DNA of 39,143 nt from Candidatus Avamphibacillus intestinigallinarum (GTDB lineage Bacteria; Bacillota; Bacilli; Bacillales; Amphibacillaceae), in assembly GCA_018711205.1 (NCBI GenBank), contig DVIO01000064.1:1-39143 (forward strand). The letters run 5' to 3'. Position 1 is the first letter of the stretch, and every line of letters begins with the position of its first letter. Under the pieces are notes generated by a model, which saw nothing but the letters and a program-made list of their open reading frames with translations, was not told the origin of the DNA and did no database searches. Shown here one piece after another: positions 26,470 through 34,267 of this stretch. A program made the translations under genes and the position numbers.

Positions 26470-27099
26470 TTGAGTTTAAATAGGCTTTCTAACAGGCAGC
26501 AAATGATTTTAGATTTTATTAAAAATGAAGTAGATAAAAAAGGCTACCCACCTTCTGTAAGAGAAATTGCTCAAGCTGTTGGACTTGCTTCTAGTTCCAC
26601 AGTACATGGACATTTATCAAGACTTGAGAATAAAGGTTATATTAGACGTGATCCAACTAAACCACGTGCAATTGAAGTCATTGACTTTTCGGATAATGCC
26701 AACATCCCTAAAGAAGAAGTTGTATATGCACCTGTCGTTGGTAAAGTAACGGCTGGGGTACCTATCACAGCTATTGAAAATGTAGAAGAATTCATCCCAC
26801 TTCCCAAAAAATTCCCAACCTCAGAAGATCAGTTATTTGTACTCGTTATTGAAGGTGAGAGTATGATTGAAGCAGGTATTCTAGATGGAGATATGGTTGT
26901 TGTTAAGAAACAAGCTTCAGCTGATAATGGAGACATTGTTGTGGCGATGACAATGGACGGAGAAGCGACAGTTAAAAGATTTTTCAAAGAAAAAGATTAT
27001 ATTCGTTTACAACCTGAAAATGCTAATATGGAACCACTTATATTGAAAAAAGTAAGCATTTTAGGAAAAGTTGTGAGTATTTATCGTACATTAGTATAA
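26470..27099 (+). CDS. lexA: SOS response repressor LexA
   Basis: LexA represses DNA-damage genes and cleaves itself when RecA filaments form. The 209-residue protein has an N-terminal winged helix with [25 protein letters not shown], a cleavage site Ala95-Gly96 in GKVTAGVP, and a Ser131 (GESM)/Lys169 (ATVKRFF) catalytic pair, all intact. The start codon is TTG at 26470 with GAGGTGA 6 nt upstream. The gene is divergent from yneB with one SOS box between them. The gene for the division inhibitor YneA, which lies between lexA and yneB in B. subtilis, is missing. Confidence 0.96.
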   Translation: MSLNRLSNRQQMILDFIKNEVDKKGYPPSVREIAQAVGLASSSTVHGHLSRLENKGYIRRDPTKPRAIEVIDFSDNANIPKEEVVYAPVVGKVTAGVPITAIENVEEFIPLPKKFPTSEDQLFVLVIEGESMIEAGILDGDMVVVKKQASADNGDIVVAMTMDGEATVKRFFKEKDYIRLQPENANMEPLILKKVSILGKVVSIYRTLV

Positions 27100-27111
27100 A
27101 TGCTGTGAAAG

Positions 27112-27175
27112 CCTCTTAAAGACATGATTTATGTTATGATTTAGAAACATAATATTATATCTTAAGGGGTTTTTT
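27112..27175 (+). terminator. Branched terminator-like structure after lexA
   Basis: An outer 8-bp stem (27112-27119 with 27162-27169, one G-U pair) encloses an inner 7-bp hairpin (27129-27135 with 27146-27152) and is followed directly by six T. The following small gene starts 4 nt later and its AAGGGG ribosome binding site lies in the outer arm, so the structure may limit both read-through and translation of that gene. Confidence 0.5.
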
Positions 27176-27178
27176 AAT

Positions 27179-27448
27179 TTGAATAGAGATCGAATTTGGG
27201 AATATGTCATGACAATTAGAGAAAACATTAAATTAGAATTAACACCTTATGAAGAAAGCCATGAACAAGAATTGATTAAACACCGTAAAATTGTAACCAC
27301 TTTTGAAAAAAAACTATTAAATGCGGTGGCAAGTGACGATGACATTCAGTTATTTATAAAAAGTGCGATTGATTGTGCAGTTGGTGAATATCCGTTTGAA
27401 GATCTCGTATCTTTATATGAACATATAAAAGATGATACTTCCTCCTAA
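27179..27448 (+). CDS. Hypothetical protein, 89 aa
   Basis: I do not recognise this protein. It is acidic and predicted helical, with no membrane segment, signal peptide or cysteine-based motif (a single Cys). It starts at TTG 27179 with AAGGGG about 8 nt upstream. An internal ATG at 27209 is possible but has no clear ribosome binding site. Codon use looks like that of its neighbours, and the reading frame is uninterrupted with no competing gene, so I consider it real. It lies downstream of lexA behind a terminator-like fold and upstream of csbD. Confidence 0.6.
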   Translation: MNRDRIWEYVMTIRENIKLELTPYEESHEQELIKHRKIVTTFEKKLLNAVASDDDIQLFIKSAIDCAVGEYPFEDLVSLYEHIKDDTSS

Positions 27449-27479
27449 TTTACTTTTTAATCCTGGCTAATGACAGATT

Positions 27480-27505
27480 GTTTATTTAAATGACTTTTAG
27501 GGAAA
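27480..27505 (+). promoter_or_regulatory. Candidate sigma-B promoter of the csbD-like gene
   Basis: GTTTAT (27480-27485) and GGGAAA (27500-27505) are separated by 14 nt, matching GTTTAA-N12-15-GGGWAW with one -35 mismatch. The start of transcription would be about 30 nt before the gene. CsbD-family genes are known sigma-B targets in B. subtilis, which supports the call. Confidence 0.6.
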
Positions 27506-27542
27506 CTTCATAGTAACTTTAACTGTAGGAGGCATGACATCC

Positions 27543-27725
27543 ATGAATGATGATTTCAAAAACAAAGTTGATGGTACTGTAGATAAAGTTAAGGGTGAGG
27601 CAAAAGATACGTTCGGCCAAGCGACTAATGACAAAAAGAAACAGGCCGAAGGAAAAGTTGATAAAGCAAAAGGTGCAATAAAAGATAAAGTCCAAGATGC
27701 AAAAGACAATTTAAAAGATTCATAA
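27543..27725 (+). CDS. CsbD family general stress protein
   Basis: This is a 60-residue, lysine-, aspartate- and alanine-rich hydrophilic protein made of repeated helical KVDGTVDKVKGEAKD / KVDKAKGAIKDKVQD units, typical of CsbD-like stress proteins, whose molecular function is unknown. I chose the ATG at 27543, 10 nt after AGGAGG; an in-frame ATG at 27534 lies only 1 nt from that site. A sigma-B-like promoter precedes it and a strong terminator follows, so it is a single-gene unit. Confidence 0.88.
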   Translation: MNDDFKNKVDGTVDKVKGEAKDTFGQATNDKKKQAEGKVDKAKGAIKDKVQDAKDNLKDS

Positions 27726-27727
27726 TA

Positions 27728-27770
27728 AAAACATCCATCCTATGAATGATTGTAGGATGGATGTTTTAAT
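27728..27770 (+). terminator. Terminator of the csbD-like gene
   Basis: A perfect 15-bp stem (27728-27742 with 27753-27767) and 10-nt loop ends in TTTTAAT. It begins just after the TAA stop at 27723-27725. Confidence 0.85.
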
Positions 27771-27909
27771 GTTTGTAATTCTATTTATTTTGATGAGTGT
27801 TATTATGAAGTGAATGTTGGTTTCTTGACAGAGTCTTTTGCAGGATGAAAGAAATTTACAAATAAACATCTAATAACCATATAGTTGGCATTTTAAATAT
27901 AAAAGTTTT

Positions 27910-27967
27910 GGGGGCGTTTATGGGGCGTCATACTCTAATTACTCAGTTTTAGCAATAACGCCCCATA
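27910..27967. repeat. G-rich direct and inverted repeats downstream of glnA
   Basis: GGGGCGT occurs twice in tandem with an 11-bp step (27911-27917 and 27922-27928), and ACGCCCC once inverted (27958-27964). TATGGGGCGT (27919-27928) pairs perfectly with ACGCCCCATA (27958-27967) around a 29-nt loop. The inverted copy can instead pair with the outer direct repeat (AACGCCCC with GGGGCGTT). It starts 22 nt past the glnA stop, so it may serve as the glnA terminator, with TTTTATATTT further downstream on the minus strand, but the T-run is displaced. It stands out from the AT-rich surroundings. Confidence 0.6.
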
Positions 27968-27989
27968 GACAAAGCCTCTCCTATCAACC

Positions 27990-29327
27990 TTAGTACGAAC
28001 TCAAGTACTGTTCTCTTTCCCAAGGATGGACCATTGTACGGAACATATCCCATTCTATTTCTTTTGCTTCTAAGAAGTTTTCATATAAATGTGTTCCTAA
28101 AGCTTCTTGAATGATGTCATCTCGTTTTAATTCTTCTAAAGCATCTTTTAAAGTTGCTGGTAAACTTTTAATATGCTTTTCGTTTCTTTCTTCAACACTC
28201 ATTGTGTATATATTACTATCTACTGGTGCAGGCGGTGTTAATGCGTGTTCAATCCCATCTAAACCAGCAGCCAATAAAACAGACATTGTTAAATAAGGAT
28301 TTGCAGTTGGGTCGACACTTCTTAGCTCAAGTCTTGTACTCAAACCTCTAGAAGAAGGAATACGGACGAGTGGGCTTCTATTTTGTGCTGACCAGGCAAC
28401 ATAACTTGGCGCTTCATAACCCGGTACAAGTCGTTTATATGAATTAACTGTTGGGTTTGTAATTGCAGTATAGTTTGTCGCATGCTTAATTAATCCCGCA
28501 GTGAATTGATAAGCTAATTCGCTTAATTGACGTTCATTTTTGTCATCAAAAAATACATTTGTCTGTTCATTAAACAATGACATATTTACGTGCATACCAG
28601 ATCCATACACACCAAACAATGGCTTAGGCATAAATGTCGCATGTAGATTATGTCTTCTGGCGATTGTTTTCACAACAAGTTTAAATGTCTGAATGTCATC
28701 ACAATGTTTTACAGCTTCAGAATATTTAAAATCGATTTCATGTTGGCCAGGTGCTCCTTCATGGTGTGAAGCTTCGATTTCAAATCCCATTTCTTCTAAT
28801 TCAAGTACAATATCTCTTCTACAATTTTCCCCTAAATCTGTTGGGGCTAAATCAAAATAGCCACCATGATCATTTAACTCTAAAGATGGTTCACCATTTT
28901 CATCTAATTTAAATAGGAAAAATTCTGGTTCAGTTCCTATATTGAAAGTAGTAAAGCCATGTTCCTCCATTTTTTTCAGATTACGTTTCAGGTTATAGCG
29001 TGGGCATCCTTTAAATGGTGTATTGTCAGCATTAAAAATATCACAAATGAACCGTGCGACTTTTCCTTTTTCAGATGTCCACGGGAAGATTACAAACGAA
29101 TCTAAATCAGGATATAAATACATATCTGATTCTTCGATTCTGACAAAGCCTTCTATTGAGGATCCATCAAACATCATTTTATTATCTAATGCTTTATCTA
29201 ATTGGCTAAGCGGGATCTCAACATTCTTAATCGTTCCCAGCATATCCGTGAATTGCAGTCTAATAAAGCGAACATTTTCCTCGGCAATTTGTTTTTTGAT
29301 ACTTTCTTTTGTGCGTTTTAAGCTCAT
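27990..29327 (-). CDS. glnA: Glutamine synthetase, type I
   Basis: The enzyme makes glutamine from glutamate, ammonia and ATP, and in bacilli its feedback-inhibited form also controls GlnR and TnrA. The 445-residue chain is of the Gram-positive GSI-alpha type. Visible signatures are [24 protein letters not shown] near residue 50, the ATP site region [18 protein letters not shown] near 185, and [29 protein letters not shown] near 300. The ATG at 29327 has GGGAGG upstream. It lies 101 nt downstream of ynbB. The usual upstream gene glnR is absent, and I see no TGTNA-N7-TNACA GlnR/TnrA box in the gap. Confidence 0.96.
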   Translation of the reverse strand: MSLKRTKESIKKQIAEENVRFIRLQFTDMLGTIKNVEIPLSQLDKALDNKMMFDGSSIEGFVRIEESDMYLYPDLDSFVIFPWTSEKGKVARFICDIFNADNTPFKGCPRYNLKRNLKKMEEHGFTTFNIGTEPEFFLFKLDENGEPSLELNDHGGYFDLAPTDLGENCRRDIVLELEEMGFEIEASHHEGAPGQHEIDFKYSEAVKHCDDIQTFKLVVKTIARRHNLHATFMPKPLFGVYGSGMHVNMSLFNEQTNVFFDDKNERQLSELAYQFTAGLIKHATNYTAITNPTVNSYKRLVPGYEAPSYVAWSAQNRSPLVRIPSSRGLSTRLELRSVDPTANPYLTMSVLLAAGLDGIEHALTPPAPVDSNIYTMSVEERNEKHIKSLPATLKDALEELKRDDIIQEALGTHLYENFLEAKEIEWDMFRTMVHPWEREQYLSSY

Positions 29328-29372
29328 GATTTGTTGCCTCCCAACAGCATTATGTAGCTTTACTTTCTTATA

Positions 29373-29401
29373 ATTATAGCGAATTCATATAATTCCTGTA
29401 T
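29373..29401 (-). promoter_or_regulatory. Candidate promoter of glnA with weak -35
   Basis: On the minus strand a perfect TATAAT lies at 29373-29378; the best -35 at 17-nt spacing is ATACAG (29396-29401), which is poor. Strongly AT-rich sequence lies upstream, which might act as an UP element or call for an activator. Confidence 0.4.
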
Positions 29402-29428
29402 ATAAAAAATTTTATTTTTTTATATTTT

Positions 29429-30667
29429 TTAATCGTTCGCGCTTAAAACTTTACGTAACGCTTCAGAAATAGCAATTTTGACATGTGCGTATGTAAGGCC
29501 ACCTTGCATATATGCTGTATACGGAGGACGAATCGGTCCATCAATCGTTAATTCGATACTTGCCCCTTGAATAAATGTGCCAGCAGCCATAATAACTTCA
29601 TCTTCATACCCTGGCATTTCGCTCGGATAAGGGGTGAAATGAGAATTAACTGGTGAATATTCCTGAATCGCTTGGCAAAATTGAATCATTTGCTCACTGT
29701 TTGCAAAATTAATGGATTGGATTAAATCCGTACGTTTGTCTTGGTAATGAGGTGTTGTTTCGATATCCGCAAGTTCTAATATACGAGCTGTAAAAATCGC
29801 ACCTTTTAAAGATTCGCCCACAATATGAGGCGCTAAGAAAAAGCCTTGATACATTTCTTGTAACATATTAAAGGTTGCCCCTGCTTCTTTGCCTAGGCCT
29901 GGAGCAGTGAGGCGATTGGCACATTTTTCTACTAAATTTGTTTTTCCTACAATGTATCCACCTGCACGAACGATACCGCCTCCAGGGTTTTTAATTAATG
30001 ACCCTGCAATTAAATCGGCCCCAACCTGAGTAGGCTCTTTTTCTTCAACAAATTCTCCGTAACAATTATCTACAAAAATAATAATTTCTGGATTGATATG
30101 TTTTATAAACTGACACATTTCTTCAATTTCTTTAATCGTAAATGACGGGCGATTGGCATAACCTTTAGAACGCTGAATACCAATAACTTTAGTTTTTTCT
30201 GAAATAGCATTTTTCACATCGGCAAATGATACCTTACCTTCTTCATTTAGTGCAATCTCTTGATATTGAATTCCATATTCTTTCATAGAGCCACTTGTTT
30301 CACCGCGAACACCAATGACTTCTTCTAACGTATCATATGGAGCACCTGTAATATAAATCAATTCATCACCAGGGCGTAGTACGCTAAATAGTGCCGTTGA
30401 AATAGCATGCGTACCTGAAACAATTTGAGGGCGCACTAAAGCATCCTCTCCTCCAAACACGTCACGATAAATAGATTCAAGGGTGTCTCTTCCCAAATCA
30501 TCATAACCATAACCCGTTGTTGAATGAAAATGTGTTTCACTTACATGATTATTACGAAAAGCGTTTAGTACTTTTCTCTGATTGTATTCAACGTTTGTAT
30601 TCACTTCTTGGAATAATTCTGAGCAATTTTGCTCCGCTTGATTGATGAGTTGTTCAATATTTGTCAT
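29429..30667 (-). CDS. ynbB: PLP-dependent methionine gamma-lyase/aluminium-resistance family protein, YnbB-like
   Basis: The 412-residue fold-type I PLP protein belongs to the YnbB family, often annotated as aluminium resistance or methionine gamma-lyase-like; the true reaction is unclear. Visible features are the N-terminal STTGYGYDDLGRDTLESIY, the cofactor-contacting VDNCYGEFVEE near residue 200, and the probable PLP lysine in AGSLIKNPGGGIVRAGGYIVG near 227. The ATG at 30667 uses AAGGAG, which is formed by the last codons of hflX (stop 30673-30675), so the two genes are tightly coupled. B. subtilis has the same ynbA-ynbB pair. Confidence 0.88.
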   Translation of the reverse strand: MTNIEQLINQAEQNCSELFQEVNTNVEYNQRKVLNAFRNNHVSETHFHSTTGYGYDDLGRDTLESIYRDVFGGEDALVRPQIVSGTHAISTALFSVLRPGDELIYITGAPYDTLEEVIGVRGETSGSMKEYGIQYQEIALNEEGKVSFADVKNAISEKTKVIGIQRSKGYANRPSFTIKEIEEMCQFIKHINPEIIIFVDNCYGEFVEEKEPTQVGADLIAGSLIKNPGGGIVRAGGYIVGKTNLVEKCANRLTAPGLGKEAGATFNMLQEMYQGFFLAPHIVGESLKGAIFTARILELADIETTPHYQDKRTDLIQSINFANSEQMIQFCQAIQEYSPVNSHFTPYPSEMPGYEDEVIMAAGTFIQGASIELTIDGPIRPPYTAYMQGGLTYAHVKIAISEALRKVLSAND

Positions 30668-30672
30668 TTCGT

Positions 30673-31908
30673 TTACTCCTTTAAATATTTGTGTAATGGA
30701 TGGTCTTTTTTAATATTACCCTCTAATACAAATTGATTTCGTTCCTCGTCATATCGATTGGAATGAACAATTGTTTCTTTTTCGAAACGATCGATAGCCT
30801 TACCTTCTTTAGGGTCTAAATAAACAATGTAAGAATCCCATTCGCCCATTAATGTATGCTCAATTTTTTCTAACAATTGTTCAATATCAGAGTCATTTAA
30901 TGCACTAATTGTAATATTAGGCTGATAGCTTGGTATAAAATCCGCTTCAATTAGATCCTTTTTATTATAGACTGTTAAAATTGGCAGCGTATCTGCTTCT
31001 AGATCTTTTAATAAGTGTATGACCGTTTTTTCTTGCCTTTCTTTATCGGGATGCGCTCCGTTGACAACGTGCACAATTAAATCCGCTTCACTAACCTCTT
31101 CTAATGTAGATCTAAAGGCAGCAATTAATTGAGTTGGTAAATCTTCTATAAAACCAACTGTATCTGTAATTAATAATTGAAAGCCAGATGGTAGTTCAAT
31201 TTGTCTCGTTAGGGGATCTAGAGTAGCAAAAAGTTTGTTTTCCACCAAAGATTCTTCCAATGTTAATTTATTGAAAATAGTTGATTTACCTGCGTTGGTA
31301 TATCCTACTAAAGCAATTTGAAAGACACCATTTAATTGTCTACGTTTACGATATTGTTCCCTTTGCTTCACGACTAATTTAAGGCGTTTTTTAATATCAT
31401 ATATTCTTGTTCTAATATGGCGCTGATCTGTTTCTAATTTCGTCTCACCAGGACCTCTTGTTCCGATTCCACCACCTAGCCTGGAAAGTTCAATACCCTT
31501 ACCGTGTAGTCTCGGTAAGGTGTATTCTAATTGAGCAAGCTCAACCTGTAACTTACCTTCTTTGGTTTTAGCACGGCTTGCAAATATATCAAGAATAAGT
31601 TGACTTCGATCAATTAAGCGAATGTCTAATAGGTTAGATAAATTACGTAATTGTCCAGGAGATAATTCATCATTACAAATAACTAAATCTGCATCATGCT
31701 TCAATATTGCTGCTTTTATTTCGTCTATTTTACCTTTACCGACATAAGTTGCCCCATGAATTTGTTCACGATTTTGTGTAATCGTCTCAACTACTTCTCC
31801 GCCTGCAGTGTAACTTAATGAAATGAGTTCCTCCAGAGATGCTTTAAAGTTTTCATCTGAATGGGTTGGTCGTTTAACGGCAATGATAATAATATTTTCT
31901 GTATTCAT
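30673..31908 (-). CDS. hflX: Ribosome-associated GTPase HflX
   Basis: HflX is an Obg-related GTPase that binds and can split 70S/50S ribosomes under stress. The 411-residue chain has the N-terminal HflX domain with GATYVGKGKIDEIK, the Gly-rich LSRLGGGIGTRGPGETKLE segment near residue 150, a coiled linker, then G1 GYTNAGKST near 207, G3 DTVGFI and G4 NKKD. The ATG at 31908 is preceded by GAAAGGA. ynbB follows directly. In B. subtilis it is known as ynbA. Confidence 0.94.
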   Translation of the reverse strand: MNTENIIIIAVKRPTHSDENFKASLEELISLSYTAGGEVVETITQNREQIHGATYVGKGKIDEIKAAILKHDADLVICNDELSPGQLRNLSNLLDIRLIDRSQLILDIFASRAKTKEGKLQVELAQLEYTLPRLHGKGIELSRLGGGIGTRGPGETKLETDQRHIRTRIYDIKKRLKLVVKQREQYRKRRQLNGVFQIALVGYTNAGKSTIFNKLTLEESLVENKLFATLDPLTRQIELPSGFQLLITDTVGFIEDLPTQLIAAFRSTLEEVSEADLIVHVVNGAHPDKERQEKTVIHLLKDLEADTLPILTVYNKKDLIEADFIPSYQPNITISALNDSDIEQLLEKIEHTLMGEWDSYIVYLDPKEGKAIDRFEKETIVHSNRYDEERNQFVLEGNIKKDHPLHKYLKE

Positions 31909-31991
31909 TTAGCCAATCCTTTCTCTACAAAACAGTTCGTTTACTTGTATATTTCCCCTAATCCCCCGTAATCCATGCATCCATTACAATC

Positions 31992-32909
31992 TTACATACG
32001 CATATTTAAATCATCTACTGTAATATACATTAGATTTTCAGGGTTATCGTATGTTTCTGTAGCTAATAATCGGACTGCCTGCATTCGAATTGCTTTTTCA
32101 ATTAAGTTACGAATATAACGTCCATTGGAAAAATTTTCGCAACCTCTTTGCTTTCTGATGGCAGCTTTAAGTACATCTTCAGCATCGGTGGTTAAGCGAT
32201 ATTCTCTTTTTGCCAATTGTGTTTGAGCGATTTTAAATAATTCTTCTGTTGAGTAATCTTCAAAGTCAATGACAAAAGGAAAACGTGATTTCAATCCCGG
32301 ATTTAATAACAAAAAACGTTCCATTTCCCGAGGATAACCAGCCAAAATTAGCACAAACTCGTTTTGATGGTCCTCCATTTGTTTTACAAGTGTATCAATA
32401 GCTTCTTTTCCAAAGTCTTTATCTCCACCTCTTCCTAATGAGTAGGCTTCATCTATAAATAAGACACCGCCCAAAGATTTTTGAATTAAATTCCTTGTTT
32501 TTTGGGCGGTTTGACCAATATATTCCCCGACTAAATCCGCACGTTCAGCTTCTATGAATTGTCCTTTTTCTAATAACCCAAGTTCTAAGTATATCTGAGC
32601 TAATTTTCTAGCTACTGTTGTTTTCCCAGTGCCTGGATTCCCTTTAAATAACATGTGCAGTACTTGATCTGTTTTCATTAATCCAATGTCTTGACGTTTT
32701 TGATTAATGACATGGGCTGCATATATTTGTTTAACCATTTTTTTTAGTTTAGTTAAACCGATAAATGACGTGAATTTTTGATCAATATGTGTAAAAGGAT
32801 GTGTACGAAAACGATGTTCGCTAGATTGCACGTAACTTCTACGATGCTTATTTTCGTTTAACACAATGTTGATTTGATTTTTTTTGTTCGCTATTAAAGA
32901 TGTATCCAT
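31992..32909 (-). CDS. spoVK: Stage V sporulation protein K, AAA+ ATPase
   Basis: SpoVK is a single-domain CbxX/CfxQ-type AAA+ ATPase needed for spore maturation in the mother cell. The 305-residue protein has Walker A KGNPGTGKTTVARK near residue 90, Walker B GVLFIDEAYSLGRGG near 150, and the sensor arginine region NPGLKSRFPFVIDFEDY near 205. I chose the ATG at 32909 because TTAGGAG lies 7 nt upstream; the in-frame extension to 32948 lacks one. It is flanked by the hfq terminator and hflX, so it is probably transcribed alone, as expected for a sporulation-specific gene. I could not identify a convincing sigma-E or sigma-K promoter. Confidence 0.93.
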   Translation of the reverse strand: MDTSLIANKKNQINIVLNENKHRRSYVQSSEHRFRTHPFTHIDQKFTSFIGLTKLKKMVKQIYAAHVINQKRQDIGLMKTDQVLHMLFKGNPGTGKTTVARKLAQIYLELGLLEKGQFIEAERADLVGEYIGQTAQKTRNLIQKSLGGVLFIDEAYSLGRGGDKDFGKEAIDTLVKQMEDHQNEFVLILAGYPREMERFLLLNPGLKSRFPFVIDFEDYSTEELFKIAQTQLAKREYRLTTDAEDVLKAAIRKQRGCENFSNGRYIRNLIEKAIRMQAVRLLATETYDNPENLMYITVDDLNMRM

Positions 32910-32983
32910 TTTATCACTCCTAATCACTTTTAGTATACGAAAACGCATTTCATATGTGACCGAAGCCTAATAATTCTTAACCT

Positions 32984-33018
32984 AATTAAAAACGACTAAC
33001 CATTAAAGTTAGTCGTTT
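32984..33018 (-). terminator. Terminator after hfq (end of mutS-mutL-miaA-hfq)
   Basis: A perfect 11-bp stem (32990-33000 with 33008-33018) and 7-nt loop is followed on the minus strand by a T-run continuing into TTAATTAGG. It begins 11 nt past the hfq stop. Confidence 0.88.
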
Positions 33019-33028
33019 CATTGTTATG

Positions 33029-33259
33029 TTATTTCTCTGTTGGTGTTAAATCAATATTTTTTGAAGGAGCAAATGTTGAAATCGCGTGTTTAAATAAAAG
33101 CTGTTGCTTTCCTTCTGTTTCTAATAATACGGTAAAGTTGTCAAATGCTTTTATAATCCCTCTTAGTTGAAAACCATTTGTCAAAAATACCGTTAAAGAT
33201 ACATGTTCTTTTCTTAATTGATTTAAGTAAAAATCTTGAATATTCACATTTTGAGACAT
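33029..33259 (-). CDS. hfq: RNA-binding protein Hfq
   Basis: This Sm-like hexameric RNA chaperone is 76 residues long. [62 protein letters not shown] covers the full Sm1 and Sm2 motifs; the family YKHA is FKHA here. I chose the ATG at 33259, with GGGAGG 10 nt upstream; the longer frame to 33289 runs over the ribosome binding site. It follows miaA by 41 nt, the conserved order in bacilli, and ends the operon before a terminator. Confidence 0.95.
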   Translation of the reverse strand: MSQNVNIQDFYLNQLRKEHVSLTVFLTNGFQLRGIIKAFDNFTVLLETEGKQQLLFKHAISTFAPSKNIDLTPTEK

Positions 33260-33300
33260 TTCATTAATTCCTCCCAATCTAGCCATCACTATATAGTTTT

Positions 33301-34242
33301 CTAGATATCTTGCAAAAATCCTGCCGTTTGATGCAAAATTTCTTGCTGAATATTTTTTCGACGATTCGTGACATCAAACCAATGAACATCCATTTTATTT
33401 TTAAACCATGTATATTGTCGTTTGGCAAAGCGCCGCGAATTTCTTTTTAATAAAAAGATTGCTTCGTCAAAATCAATATCCTTTTGTAGAAATGATAACA
33501 GTTCCTTATAACCAATGGCTTTAAATGCCGTATTTTCTTCAGATACGCCTTGCTCTATAAGTGAACCAACCTCATCTAGTAATCCCTGTGCTAACATTAG
33601 ATCTACTCGTTGATTAATTCGCTTATATAATTGTTCGCGTTCCATTTCCAATCCAATGATAAAAGCATCGAGTTTATGGCTGACGTGCTGTTGTTGTTCC
33701 TGTAGGTATTGCGATTTTGTTTTACCAGTTGAATGATAGATTTCTAGTGCACGAATGACTCTTCGGGTATTATTGGGATGAATGTCTTTTGCTTGCTCGG
33801 GATCATTTATTTTTAATTGTTCATATAAATATTCAATGCCCTTTTCTTGAAGGATGTCTTCTAATTCTTTTGTTTTTTGTGCATCCCTTTTTGTCTCCGG
33901 GAAGTCGTATCCATATAAGACTGATTGGATATACAAACCACTGCCTCCGACAATGATTGGCAGTTTGCCACGACTTTGTATATCCTCAATTTTTTCGAGG
34001 CATAATCGTTTGAAGTCTGCTGCTGAATAAGCATCCGTTGGTTCCAAGATATCAATCAAATGGTGAGGAATGCCTTCAGTTTCTTCTTCTGTAATCTTTG
34101 CAGTTCCGATATCCATCCCTTTATATACTTGCATAGAATCACCATTAATGACTTCCCCGTTAAATTGCTTGGCAAGCGTTATACTTAAATCTGTTTTCCC
34201 AACTGCTGTAGGACCAACAATTGCAATCACTTTATTGTTCAT
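33301..34242 (-). CDS. miaA: tRNA dimethylallyltransferase MiaA
   Basis: MiaA adds the dimethylallyl group to A37 of tRNAs that read UNN codons. The 313-residue chain has the P-loop [12 protein letters not shown] at the N-terminus, the substrate segment [19 protein letters not shown] near residue 35, the zone [18 protein letters not shown] near 100, and the C-terminal [17 protein letters not shown]. The ATG at 34242 has TTAGG 8-9 nt upstream; a GTG at 34251 is an alternative. It starts 25 nt after the mutL stop and precedes hfq on the same operon. Confidence 0.95.
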   Translation of the reverse strand: MNNKVIAIVGPTAVGKTDLSITLAKQFNGEVINGDSMQVYKGMDIGTAKITEEETEGIPHHLIDILEPTDAYSAADFKRLCLEKIEDIQSRGKLPIIVGGSGLYIQSVLYGYDFPETKRDAQKTKELEDILQEKGIEYLYEQLKINDPEQAKDIHPNNTRRVIRALEIYHSTGKTKSQYLQEQQQHVSHKLDAFIIGLEMEREQLYKRINQRVDLMLAQGLLDEVGSLIEQGVSEENTAFKAIGYKELLSFLQKDIDFDEAIFLLKRNSRRFAKRQYTWFKNKMDVHWFDVTNRRKNIQQEILHQTAGFLQDI

Positions 34243-34267
34243 GTGATACACCTAATTTCTTTCATGA

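Noticed and set aside
32910-32980. Possible sigma-E/sigma-K promoter for spoVK
   Set aside because: Elements such as ACATATG and GTATACTA are present on the minus strand, but their spacing and bases fit neither consensus well enough.
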